Assembly: GCF_027924665.1 (NCBI RefSeq)
Contig: NZ_AP027043.1
Location: 2,356,001-2,420,000, forward strand
Reading direction: 5' to 3'
Length of the DNA stretch: 64,000 bases
From: Flavobacterium sp. GSB-24
GTDB taxonomy: Bacteria > Bacteroidota > Bacteroidia > Flavobacteriales > Flavobacteriaceae
Below are positions 7,618 to 15,384 of this stretch, in pieces (the stretch's first letter is position 1; each line of letters begins with the position of its first letter). Position numbers and translations under genes: made by a program. The notes under the pieces were generated by a model. The model ran no database searches and was not told where the DNA came from. It saw only the letters and a program-made list of their open reading frames with translations.

Positions 7618-8163
7618 TTATTCCTGCTGAATCCAGTTGTATTTTCCGTTATCTAGATAAATAATCCCGCCTCCGCAGCTTTCTTCGGCGTGAATAAAGA
7701 TTCCGTCATTTGGCAGTTTTATTTTATCTTCTTCTTTTACTTCTTCGTCGGTTATAATTTCGCCGTCGTCATTTACGTTATTCCAATAAATTTCACCTTT
7801 CGGTGCTTTTTCAAATATTCCAGCCCAATCAATTTCGTCAAAACCTTGGTCTAAAATTGTATTTCCCAGACCGAAATAATCTGTTCTTTTCCCATTTCCG
7901 TAAGTAATTTTTAGCCCACTTTTGTTGTTGTTTGTACTTCTTACAATTTCTACGGTTTCATTTTTTCCATCTCCATCGAGATCGCATAAAATTTGGTTCG
8001 TTTTATGTTTTTTTGAAATTACGATAGTGTCTGTTTTTTCGGTTTCAGATTCAGGAATACTCTGTACACTATCTTTTTGTACAACTGGAAAAGTTTCGGT
8101 TTTGATTTCCTTTTTACAAGACACAGCAATTAAAGAAAGGAGAATTAAAATTCTGGTTTTCAT
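7618..8163 (-). CDS. lipoprotein with FG-GAP-like calcium loop
   Basis: The 181-residue product begins MKTRILILLSLIAVSCKKE, a lipoprotein signal. After a low-complexity S/E/T linker comes CDLDGDGKNETVEIV, a D-x-D-x-D-G loop typical of FG-GAP/VCBS beta-propeller blades. A single blade-like unit is seen rather than a full propeller. It is an exported, probably calcium-binding protein of unknown role. Confidence 0.55.
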   Translation of the reverse strand: MKTRILILLSLIAVSCKKEIKTETFPVVQKDSVQSIPESETEKTDTIVISKKHKTNQILCDLDGDGKNETVEIVRSTNNNKSGLKITYGNGKRTDYFGLGNTILDQGFDEIDWAGIFEKAPKGEIYWNNVNDDGEIITDEEVKEEDKIKLPNDGIFIHAEESCGGGIIYLDNGKYNWIQQE

Positions 8164-8252
8164 ATTAGAATTTTTGGCTTGGAATTTAAAATGCTAATAT
8201 AAAAAAATACCTACGAAATTCTACAATTTATCTTGTCGTAAACACATATCAC

Positions 8253-9413
8253 TTAAATGTATTTCAGCCACCAATGATTATTTTCAGTCTTATATTTTCC
8301 GAACCATTGGCAAGGTTTGTAAAGCAGCGCAACAACAAAAATCCAAATTAAATAAATTGCCCAAAGATGTAAACCGCTTTCAATGCTTTTAGGTCTGCCA
8401 AAAGTTCCCGAAGCAAATTCCAATTGAGACCAATTAAAGCCTTGTGCCAAAAGTATAAAAAGCGTTAGAATATGAATAACATAAAAGTGAACAACAAAAT
8501 AAAATAAGGGCACTTTTCCGTAAACCATAGTTGCTTTTTTAACCGTATTATGAAATTGTTCTGCAAAAGTGAGCAGTAAAAACATAATGCCTAAAGTAAC
8601 CAAACAGAATAGGAGAGAAGGCGGATATTTGGTTACATTCATAAATGATAAAAAGGTGAAAGTTGAATCTTTTTGTGTAGTCCATAAAGCGGGATCACCA
8701 TAAATATTTACCAATCGAATTACCGTAAATAAAGCTAAAGCACTCAAACCGATTTTTAAGAATAGTTTTTTTCTTTGTCCTTGTGCTAGTTCAAAGCATT
8801 TTCCTGCTGCAAAACCAACGAGCATAATTCCAAGCCACGGAATTGGCGGATAGCCCATAATAAATGCTTTTCCTGCAAATGGAAAAACAGCTGGTCCAAA
8901 GAGGGGAGTTAAGATGGTTTTTAAAACTGAATTTTCTGCAAACGGAATAATTGGCAGGAGATTATGGAAAAAGATAATTACAAGTCCCACAATGCCCAAA
9001 GTTTGAGAGCGGACTTTTAATAGTAAACTCAAAACAACAAACCCAAAACCTATTGTGGCTATGACTTCGAATAAAAGGGTATGAAAACCAATATCGAAAA
9101 ACAATCCAAAATTGACAACTGTAAATTCAAGCAGGATTAACCAAAGACCTCTTTTTAATAAAAGCTGTCTGGTTTCGGCAGCATTGTTTTTGTTTTGAAG
9201 CGAAAGATAGGCCGAAGTTCCCGCCAAGAAAACAAAAATAGGCGCGCACAAATGCGTAATCAAGCGTGTAAAAAACAACAAAGGAGAAGTCGTTGCCAAA
9301 TCGGTTGGGCTTTGTGTAATCGAATCGACATGCATTAAATCCCGAACATGGTCAAGAGCCATAATAATCATTACAATTCCGCGTACAATGTCTATCGATG
9401 GCTGTCGTTTCAT
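8253..9413 (-). CDS. DUF1624/HGSNAT-like multi-pass membrane acyltransferase
   Basis: The 386-residue protein has about ten TM segments. Its N-terminus, PSIDIVRGIVMIIMALDHVRDLM, carries the D-x-x-RG and DH-x-R-D signature of the heparan-alpha-glucosaminide N-acetyltransferase catalytic/DUF1624 group. These are proposed to move acyl groups across the inner membrane onto sugars. The acceptor is unknown here and there is no carbohydrate operon around it. Length fits the family. Confidence 0.75.
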   Translation of the reverse strand: MKRQPSIDIVRGIVMIIMALDHVRDLMHVDSITQSPTDLATTSPLLFFTRLITHLCAPIFVFLAGTSAYLSLQNKNNAAETRQLLLKRGLWLILLEFTVVNFGLFFDIGFHTLLFEVIATIGFGFVVLSLLLKVRSQTLGIVGLVIIFFHNLLPIIPFAENSVLKTILTPLFGPAVFPFAGKAFIMGYPPIPWLGIMLVGFAAGKCFELAQGQRKKLFLKIGLSALALFTVIRLVNIYGDPALWTTQKDSTFTFLSFMNVTKYPPSLLFCLVTLGIMFLLLTFAEQFHNTVKKATMVYGKVPLFYFVVHFYVIHILTLFILLAQGFNWSQLEFASGTFGRPKSIESGLHLWAIYLIWIFVVALLYKPCQWFGKYKTENNHWWLKYI

Positions 9414-9514
9414 GTTTTTGATTTTTAAATACTTAAGGGTAAAACTATGAATTATTTTTTAAGTTTTATAATCAATATTTTGACTTTAAAATTATTAAAT
9501 GATAAAGTAAAATG

Positions 9515-9648
9515 AATTGCCTCCAGCTTTAGCGGGAGGTCACCTATAGCAAAAAAAAAATGGCTTTAGCCAAAATAAAATTTATTCATTTGGTTAAAGC
9601 CTATTCTAGTCTTATTATATGAACCTCAAGCTAAAGCTGGAGGCAATT
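9515..9648. repeat. MITE/REP-like nested palindrome, family F
   Basis: A perfect 19-bp inverted repeat has AATTGCCTCCAGCTTTAGC at 9515-9533 and its complement at 9630-9648. Inside it are a second pair of arms (GGCTTTAGCCAAA at 9562-9574 with 9589-9601, one G-T mismatch) and a GAGGT/ACCTC pair. The whole 134-bp unit folds into one long hairpin and contains no gene. It fills the gap between two minus-strand genes. Confidence 0.85.
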
Positions 9649-9654
9649 GAAAGA

Positions 9655-10017
9655 TTATTGCTTTCTAATTTTTACCTGATACACAATCTCCCAAAAAATA
9701 ATAGAAAGAACCGCATTAGCAAAAATGGCCGTTTTAACCTGATATGGATCGTAATTTACAAGCAGATGCAGATTGGTAAACTGTAGAGCTAGGAACATAG
9801 CTAAAGCCGCAATCCCGACAGCGCAAAGTACGTTAAGCAAAGGTTTCCATTTTAGGGCAAAAAAAGCGTAGATGAGATTTAAAACTCCAAAACCAACTCC
9901 TAAAACTACAAACGGATCGCCTTTTATTTTTTCGTTTAACGACAGTAAGAAAGGTGTCGAAGTAAGATATAAAAAGAATAAGATGGAGTAAAGAAGAATT
10001 CGTATTTGTGGTTTCAT
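9655..10017 (-). CDS. small four-TM membrane protein, unknown
   Basis: Using the ATG at 10017 (MKPQIRILLYSILFFLYL), the product has 120 residues with about four hydrophobic helices: ILLYSILFFLYLTSTPFLL, VVLGVGFGVLNLIYAFFAL, LLNVLCAVGIAALAMFLAL and AIFANAVLSIIFWEIVYQV. A TTG six codons upstream is the alternative start. No family is recognised; it looks like an inner-membrane protein. The stop lies 6 bp from the palindromic element. Confidence 0.55.
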   Translation of the reverse strand: MKPQIRILLYSILFFLYLTSTPFLLSLNEKIKGDPFVVLGVGFGVLNLIYAFFALKWKPLLNVLCAVGIAALAMFLALQFTNLHLLVNYDPYQVKTAIFANAVLSIIFWEIVYQVKIRKQ

Positions 10018-10073
10018 TTTGTGTTTTTTTATCAAGCAAAATTAAGCATTTAAAATGAAGCTGTGATTAGGAT

Positions 10074-10526
10074 TTATTGTAAAAGAGCTTCGATCTTAGT
10101 TTCAGATTTTTCTTTTAGCGGACTATCTGCCTGCAAACTCCAAATAATTAGAAATTTTCCTTTTGCCAGATATTCTTCTGGATGTTCAGCTGTTGGTTCG
10201 CCCGCTTTTCCCCAAAGCAAACCTTGCAGGAATCGATCGCCTTTAAAAACGTGATCAAATTCAAAATACATGATAGAACCTCGGTCTGCTTTGCTTTTAA
10301 AACTCTGAATGGCTTTATTTTTTACAGTTCCAACAATATTAGCATACGTTTCAATATCATTATAAAAAGTACAGGCTTGCGGCGTAATACAAATATTCCC
10401 GTCACTAACCATATAACCGCCTTTTGGAATTTCTTTTGGTTTTAGTTTTAAATCTGCGATCGTTTGGCTGAATAAATTTGTGGTAATTAGTAGGAGTAGG
10501 GTTGATAGGGTAATTGTGAATTTCAT
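10074..10526 (-). CDS. secreted protein of unknown function
   Basis: The 150-residue product has a signal peptide (MKFTITLSTLLLLITTNLFSQ). The mature part contains CITPQACTFYNDIETYANIVG with two cysteines six residues apart, then IMYFEFDHVFKGDRFLQGLLWG. The cysteines could form a disulfide in the periplasm. I do not recognise the family. It is followed closely on the minus strand by the small membrane protein gene. Confidence 0.55.
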   Translation of the reverse strand: MKFTITLSTLLLLITTNLFSQTIADLKLKPKEIPKGGYMVSDGNICITPQACTFYNDIETYANIVGTVKNKAIQSFKSKADRGSIMYFEFDHVFKGDRFLQGLLWGKAGEPTAEHPEEYLAKGKFLIIWSLQADSPLKEKSETKIEALLQ

Positions 10527-10581
10527 TGGTTTTGGGGATTGATTTGGTAAGGCTAAAATAATATTTTTTATTTGAGTTTAA

Positions 10582-11043
10582 TTAAGTAAATCGTTTGTAA
10601 AACTGTTCGCTGTCTTTTGTATCTATTACAATTGTTTTGGCGCATAAATCTCCTAACCTTTGATTATAAGTAGAGTTTTTTATTAGCAATATTCCCAATA
10701 GTCCGAAAAACCAAAAATCAAGAATATCAAATAAATGTCGCATAAAAGATTGGCCTAAAGTTAAACTTGTAGTTTTGCTATCTTTTATAGAAATAACTTG
10801 TAAATCAAACATCTGATTTCCCAGCGTTGCTCCAAATTTTACTTCAAATCCAACCATGTAGCCAAACCATATTAAAAAATTGAAGAATGCGGGAAATCCT
10901 TGTAATTCATATCCATTTCTGGTTTTTTCTCCAAAGTATAGAAACATAACGAGGACTACTCCAAACATTAACGAATAGTCAATTAATCCGGCAAGGATTC
11001 TTTTTTTAAGATTGGGTTTTGTGGCAATTTGTTCTGAGGTCAT
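10582..11043 (-). CDS. RDD-family membrane protein
   Basis: The 153-residue protein starts with a basic cytosolic stretch and KKRILAGLIDYSLMFGVVLVMF, the R-x-x-A-x-x-ID first helix of RDD domains. GATLGNQMFDLQVIS after the second TM and a third TM (LFDILDFWFFGLLGILLI) complete the domain. The conserved Arg of helix 1 and the Asp residues are present. Transport roles are proposed for some members; the substrate here is unknown. Confidence 0.8.
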   Translation of the reverse strand: MTSEQIATKPNLKKRILAGLIDYSLMFGVVLVMFLYFGEKTRNGYELQGFPAFFNFLIWFGYMVGFEVKFGATLGNQMFDLQVISIKDSKTTSLTLGQSFMRHLFDILDFWFFGLLGILLIKNSTYNQRLGDLCAKTIVIDTKDSEQFYKRFT

Positions 11044-11065
11044 TTTTGGTTTTTTAGTTTACAAA

Positions 11066-11098
11066 AAAAGCACAAAATCATAAGATATTTGTGCTTTT
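11066..11098 (-). terminator. terminator of XRE regulator gene
   Basis: The 11-bp stem AAAAGCACAAA/TTTGTGCTTTT with an 11-nt loop and a T run in the minus direction begins 24 bp past the stop at 11122. Confidence 0.85.
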
Positions 11099-11121
11099 GC
11101 AAAATTTTATTTTTGAAGGAA

Positions 11122-11514
11122 TTATTTCCCTTTTAATAATTTTTCTAAATACTCAACTTTGTCTTTTTCAGCCTGAACCAAACGTTCGTAAAGTTCTATA
11201 ACTTTATCAAGCGGATTGAAATTACAAATATTATTATGACCAAAATTGCTGTTTGAAACGGAATCATTAAATGTATTAAAATAATTAAATACATTTTCTT
11301 CAGAAAAACTTTCAATTGCTTCTACTGTAACGCCTAGCGCTTCTGCAATTTTCGTAAGTTTTGTTTCGTCGATAGTTTCGCTTCCTTCAATACCAGAAAT
11401 TGCCTGCTGATTTGTACCAATTGCCTGCGCAAGCGCTTCCTGCTTCATACCTTTAAGCTCTCTGATTCGGCTTATGTTTCTGCCAATATGTTTTGGTTTT
11501 GATGTCGTACTCAT
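11122..11514 (-). CDS. XRE-family helix-turn-helix protein with C-terminal coiled coil
   Basis: The 130-residue protein has a Cro/C1-type HTH at about residues 11-65 (ISRIRELKGMKQEALAQAIGTNQQAISGIE). An acidic/Asn-rich middle follows, then a C-terminal helix PLDKVIELYERLVQAEKDKVEYLEKLL with coiled-coil heptads for dimerisation. This layout is common in Flavobacterium housekeeping regulators. It lies beside the DUF4062 module but is separated by 113 bp and has its own terminator, so a regulatory link is not shown. Confidence 0.8.
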   Translation of the reverse strand: MSTTSKPKHIGRNISRIRELKGMKQEALAQAIGTNQQAISGIEGSETIDETKLTKIAEALGVTVEAIESFSEENVFNYFNTFNDSVSNSNFGHNNICNFNPLDKVIELYERLVQAEKDKVEYLEKLLKGK

Positions 11515-11627
11515 AAATTCAAAGGTATTTAATTTTTATGAATTACAAATATATGTTTTTTTGGACGAGAATATTTTAAAATCTCTAATTGGTTATGACT
11601 ATCTAAATAAGAATTGGAAAAGATTTT

Positions 11628-12173
11628 TCAATTTATAAAACGATCAATAATTCTACTTTCAAAAGCATTGTAATAATCTCGTAATGTTATAAAATTTACA
11701 ATTGGAATATTACTAATTATTTCAATTTCATTTTTAAAAAAACTAATAAGTTCTTCGATATTAACTCCATTCTCTTTCTCAATTGTATAATACAAATCAA
11801 TAGGAATATTATGTCCAAAAATAGAGCCATTGATTTGCATTCTTATATCGCGCGCTATTGATGCAAGCAGTTCATTTTTTAAAACAGTTCCTTGATTCCT
11901 GTCTAGAAATAATCTTGGATCTTTATCTCTTATTTCATTTATATATGCATTTATTTGATCTATTATTCCTCGGTTAGCTCTTATGCTGAATTGTTTGTCT
12001 CTAATTTCAATAATTTCATTTTTAAATTTTTCAATTTTGTCATCAACAAATATTTTATCAGTAATATACTTTTGTTTTTCTGGGCCTTCATGCCATAATT
12101 CAATTTGTATTTCTAAAAAAATTGAAGATTTTTCTAAATCAATAAGATTTCTTAATAAGTCAAGTTCATTCAT
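11628..12173 (-). CDS. unknown helical protein, partner of DUF4062 gene
   Basis: The 181-residue protein is soluble, with no signal peptide or TM. It is predicted mainly helical (LIDLEKSSIFLEIQIELW, KIEKFKNEIIEIRDKQFSI, IDQINAYINEIRDKDPRLF). I do not recognise a family. It lies 59 bp downstream of the DUF4062 gene on the same strand, with similarly very AT-rich sequence, suggesting a two-gene unit. Its role could be effector, sensor or immunity; none can be chosen from sequence alone. Confidence 0.55.
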   Translation of the reverse strand: MNELDLLRNLIDLEKSSIFLEIQIELWHEGPEKQKYITDKIFVDDKIEKFKNEIIEIRDKQFSIRANRGIIDQINAYINEIRDKDPRLFLDRNQGTVLKNELLASIARDIRMQINGSIFGHNIPIDLYYTIEKENGVNIEELISFFKNEIEIISNIPIVNFITLRDYYNAFESRIIDRFIN

Positions 12174-12232
12174 GGTATTTTTTATTAAAAAAATGTTTAA
12201 AATGTTTCCCTTTATCTAGCGTTTTACTACTA

Positions 12233-13435
12233 CTAGTGATTTTGTTGATCACTAGTTTCGTCAATTAATTTGAATTTATCAATTTTAGATGAGATTGCAT
12301 CTGAAAAGTCATTTGTTAATTCTAATGATTTTTCAAGTTTAAGAATTAGATCCTCCATTTGAAACATTAGTATTTTTTTTGCTTGATTTATATCAACTTG
12401 AATTCTTGGTAATGATTTTATGCTTTCATAAAAATTTGTCATTCCCACAATTGCCAAAGGAGTATTTTTTCTTAAAATGAGAATATTCTTTTTAGCTTCT
12501 TCTAAATCGGTGAGTGTGTTTTTCGTGTAAAATTCATCGGATAAATTAATAATGTTTGTTCCTGCTTTTATTGCATCTTCAAAGCTATTATAATATATAG
12601 GAGTTTCAGTTTCTAATCTATTTGAATAATCATTTAATATTTTGGCTGTTCTTTTCATAATCTCATTGATTGTGACTTTATTAGGGTGTGGAGATTGAGT
12701 AATTTTGATAAGCTGATTTGCCTTTTCTTCTATTTCACTTCCAACTGATTGTGTATATTCAGTAATTCTTGCAAGTGCAAGATTTGAATCATTTATTGAA
12801 CTGGAAAACATTTCTTCATAATCTAAAATGCCTAAATCGTCATCAATTGAATTATTTGTAATTACATGGACTATTTCCGTAGTTCCATTTCTTTGTTTCT
12901 CAATGATTGAATTTAACCTCTTAGGAATATGGATTCGTAAATAATTTTTGAAATCATCAACAGAATTAAATTCCGAATAAAGCAATTTTTGCTCTTGTAA
13001 TGATTTTTTAAATTCTCTAATCTTTATTAATTCTTCTGGGTCAATTTCATTTATAGTTTTCGGAACTGCATTTTTGAAATAAAATAGTATTTGAACTGAA
13101 TTATTATCTGTATTATATTTTTTAATGGCATTATTAAATTCTTCTTGCGTTCCTGATCCAGATTCATCTGTTCGCGTTCCAAATTTTTTCCATATCATTC
13201 CTAAAAAAAGATCATAATCATTTCCAATATCTTCAGTAATTATTTTTTGTGGATGAAAATTAGATATCCCTGGAGCTGAATGAGTTTCCCATTTCAATAA
13301 TTCAATAACTATATTATTTGCAGGTGAATAAGTTAAATTTAATTCAGAAACGACTTCTTCCACTGCAAATCTTTCTTCTTCTAAATCAGAGGGAGAAGCT
13401 AAAAAAATAGAATATTTAGTAATTTGTTTTGCCAT
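12233..13435 (-). CDS. DUF4062-domain protein with helical C-terminal region
   Basis: The 400-residue protein opens with KYSIFLASPSDLEEERFAVEEVVSELN, the S-x-x-DL-x-x-ER signature of DUF4062. EDIGNDYDLFLGMIWKKFGTRTDESGSGTQEEF supplies the following strand and loop at about residues 72-104. These domains adopt a TIR-like Rossmann fold, as I understand the family, and often cap STAND NTPases in conflict systems. Here no NTPase follows; from about residue 200 the chain is long helices (ELIRI..., LILKLEKSLELTNDF). With the 181-residue downstream gene it forms a compact possible defence module. That function is inference. Confidence 0.7.
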   Translation of the reverse strand: MAKQITKYSIFLASPSDLEEERFAVEEVVSELNLTYSPANNIVIELLKWETHSAPGISNFHPQKIITEDIGNDYDLFLGMIWKKFGTRTDESGSGTQEEFNNAIKKYNTDNNSVQILFYFKNAVPKTINEIDPEELIKIREFKKSLQEQKLLYSEFNSVDDFKNYLRIHIPKRLNSIIEKQRNGTTEIVHVITNNSIDDDLGILDYEEMFSSSINDSNLALARITEYTQSVGSEIEEKANQLIKITQSPHPNKVTINEIMKRTAKILNDYSNRLETETPIYYNSFEDAIKAGTNIINLSDEFYTKNTLTDLEEAKKNILILRKNTPLAIVGMTNFYESIKSLPRIQVDINQAKKILMFQMEDLILKLEKSLELTNDFSDAISSKIDKFKLIDETSDQQNH

Positions 13436-13625
13436 AATTATTTATTTTAAGAGATTAATTTTATTTTAGTTAACTACGCGATTTTTTTTCAACATTTTGT
13501 AATTTTTTGGGTAGAATTTTGTAGTGAATTTCGCTAATTTAGTTTTTTTTTGAATATAAATATTATCGTGTTAAATTATTTATCTTGAATTTGAAATTTT
13601 TTTCTTAGTCAAAATCTACAATAAA

Positions 13626-13657
13626 AAATCCCGCCTCAATTAAGAAACGGGACTTCG
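13626..13657 (-). terminator. terminator of lysA
   Basis: The minus strand reads TCCCG, a 14-nt loop, CGGGA, then six T, 24 bp past the lysA stop. The stem is short but GC-rich. Confidence 0.6.
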
Positions 13658-13680
13658 TAGATATTCTCTTTTTTTTTATT

Positions 13681-14904
13681 TTAAACTGTTGCAGCAATTT
13701 CTTCTGGCAACGGAATTTGATTTTTAAGTAAATCTTCGAAAGTTTCGGCTTGGCGAATCAAGATTCCTTGTCCGTTCATCCAAAGAACTTCGGCTGGTTT
13801 GTATCTTGAATTGTAGTTCGAAGACATTGAGAAACAATAAGCTCCAGCGTTTCTGAACGCTAAAATATCGCCTTCTGTAATTTCTGAAATTCTGCGGTTG
13901 TTGGCAAAAGTATCCGTTTCGCAAATGTATCCTACAACAGAGTAAAAACGCTCTTTTCCTTTTGGGTTTGAGATGTTTTCGATATGGTGTGAAGATCCGT
14001 ATAACATTGGACGAATTAGGTGGTTGAAACCACTATCAACTCCAGCGAAAACTGTTGATGTTGTTTGTTTTACTACGTTTACTTTTACTAGGAAATGACC
14101 TGCTTCGCTCACCAAGAATTTTCCTGGTTCGAAAATCAAAGTTAAATCTCTGCCATATTCTGCACAGAAAGCATTGAATCTTTTAGATAATTTTTTACCT
14201 AATTCTTCGATGTCTGTTTCGATATCGTCTTTTTTGTAAGGAACTTTAAATCCACTTCCGAAATCTAAGAATTCTAGATCTTTGAAGTTTTTCGCTGTAT
14301 CGAACAAAATTTCAGCAGCATACAAGAATACTTCGATATCTAAAATATCAGATCCTGTGTGCATGTGAATTCCAACAATGCTCATTTTTGTGTTCTCCAC
14401 AATTCGTAAGATATGCGGAATTTGGTGAACAGAGATTCCGAATTTACTATCGATATGTCCAACAGAAATATTTGCATTTCCACCTGCCATTACATGGGGA
14501 TTGATACGAATACATACCGGAATCTGCGGATATTTTGTTCCGAATTGCTCCAGAATAGATAAGTTATCAATATTGATTTGTACACCCATTGCGGCAACTT
14601 CTTCGATTTCTTCTAGAGAAACTCCGTTTGGTGTAAAGAAAATTTTGTCAGGATCATAGCCAGCATGAAGTCCCAATAAAACTTCTTGAATTGATACAGT
14701 ATCTAAACCAGACCCCATGTTCTTTAATAACTGAAGAATCGCAACGTTTGACAATGCCTTCATGGCGTAATTAACTCTCAAGTTTTCTACCTTAGAGAAA
14801 GCTTTAGTTAACCTATTGTACTGAGATTGGATTTTTTCGGCATCATAAACATATAATGGACTTCCAAATTGGTCTGCTAACTGCAGTAAATCTTTTGCTT
14901 GCAT
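13681..14904 (-). CDS. lysA: diaminopimelate decarboxylase
   Basis: LysA removes CO2 from meso-diaminopimelate to make L-lysine, a PLP-dependent fold-III reaction in the cytosol. In the 407-residue product the PLP-binding Lys is K49 in NYAMKALSN. The HIDSKFG and GIHMHTGSDI segments of the barrel, the EPGKFLVSEAGHF motif, CETDTFA (active-site Cys of the partner subunit) and the C-terminal NAGAYCFSMSSNYN are all present. The length is normal. It has a promoter with both boxes 18-47 bp upstream and its own terminator, so it is probably monocistronic. Confidence 0.95.
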   Translation of the reverse strand: MQAKDLLQLADQFGSPLYVYDAEKIQSQYNRLTKAFSKVENLRVNYAMKALSNVAILQLLKNMGSGLDTVSIQEVLLGLHAGYDPDKIFFTPNGVSLEEIEEVAAMGVQINIDNLSILEQFGTKYPQIPVCIRINPHVMAGGNANISVGHIDSKFGISVHQIPHILRIVENTKMSIVGIHMHTGSDILDIEVFLYAAEILFDTAKNFKDLEFLDFGSGFKVPYKKDDIETDIEELGKKLSKRFNAFCAEYGRDLTLIFEPGKFLVSEAGHFLVKVNVVKQTTSTVFAGVDSGFNHLIRPMLYGSSHHIENISNPKGKERFYSVVGYICETDTFANNRRISEITEGDILAFRNAGAYCFSMSSNYNSRYKPAEVLWMNGQGILIRQAETFEDLLKNQIPLPEEIAATV

Positions 14905-14921
14905 TTTTAAATCATTTTGGG

Positions 14922-14951
14922 CAAAGTTATTACACTTTTATCTACTGACAA
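14922..14951 (-). promoter_or_regulatory. Bacteroidota-type promoter of lysA
   Basis: On the minus strand a TTG (14949-14951) precedes TAACTTTG (14922-14929) by exactly 19 nt, matching the TTG-N17-23-TAnnTTTG consensus. The predicted 5' leader is only about 10 nt. Confidence 0.75.
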
Positions 14952-15129
14952 ATAATTTGTAGAAAAATAACAAATTATAACAAATTGTTTGTTTTTAAAC
15001 AAAAAGTTGGTTGTTTTGGATTTTTATAACCTTTTTTAAGGTGCTAAGGTTATGAGATACTAAGATAGTAAGTTTTTTTTCAATGAATTCACGAATTTGA
15101 CTAATTCTTAAAATGTTGCTAAGAATTTT

Positions 15130-15266
15130 TTGCCACAGATTTTAGTGATTAGCACAGATTATTTTTTAAGAATTAAGTTAAAGTGAAAAAAAATAAATTA
15201 GTGGAAATTAGTGTAATTCGCAGCAAACAAAAAATCCTTTTAATCTGTACAATCCTGTGGCTAAAA
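15130..15266. repeat. CCACAG-type intergenic palindromic repeat, family A copy 1
   Basis: The 480-bp gap 14905-15384 has no gene. Its centre holds a degenerate long inverted repeat with TGCCACAGAT at the left end (15131-15140) and ATCCTGTGGC at the right end, with further CACAGATT and AATCTGT words inside. The same words build the element at 32394-32462. The rest of the gap is AT-rich, with the lysA promoter on one side and the gltD terminator on the other. Confidence 0.6.
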
Positions 15267-15272
15267 AAAACA

Positions 15273-15299
15273 AAACCCTTGAAGTGAGTTCAAGGGTTT
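15273..15299 (-). terminator. terminator of gltBD operon
   Basis: The 11-bp perfect stem AAACCCTTGAA/TTCAAGGGTTT with a 5-nt loop is followed in the minus direction by a T-rich run. It lies 86 bp beyond the gltD stop. Confidence 0.8.
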
Positions 15300-15384
15300 G
15301 TAAGTAGTTATGTTGTTTCTAGGAATAAAGATTAAATAAAATGCAAGGAAAAACTTAGCATCTTAGAACCTCAGAACCTTAAAA

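Noticed and set aside
11122..13435. Toxin-antitoxin system formed by the XRE protein and the DUF4062 module
   Set aside because: The XRE gene is separated by 113 bp, has its own terminator, and is of the housekeeping flavobacterial type; no evidence of coupling.
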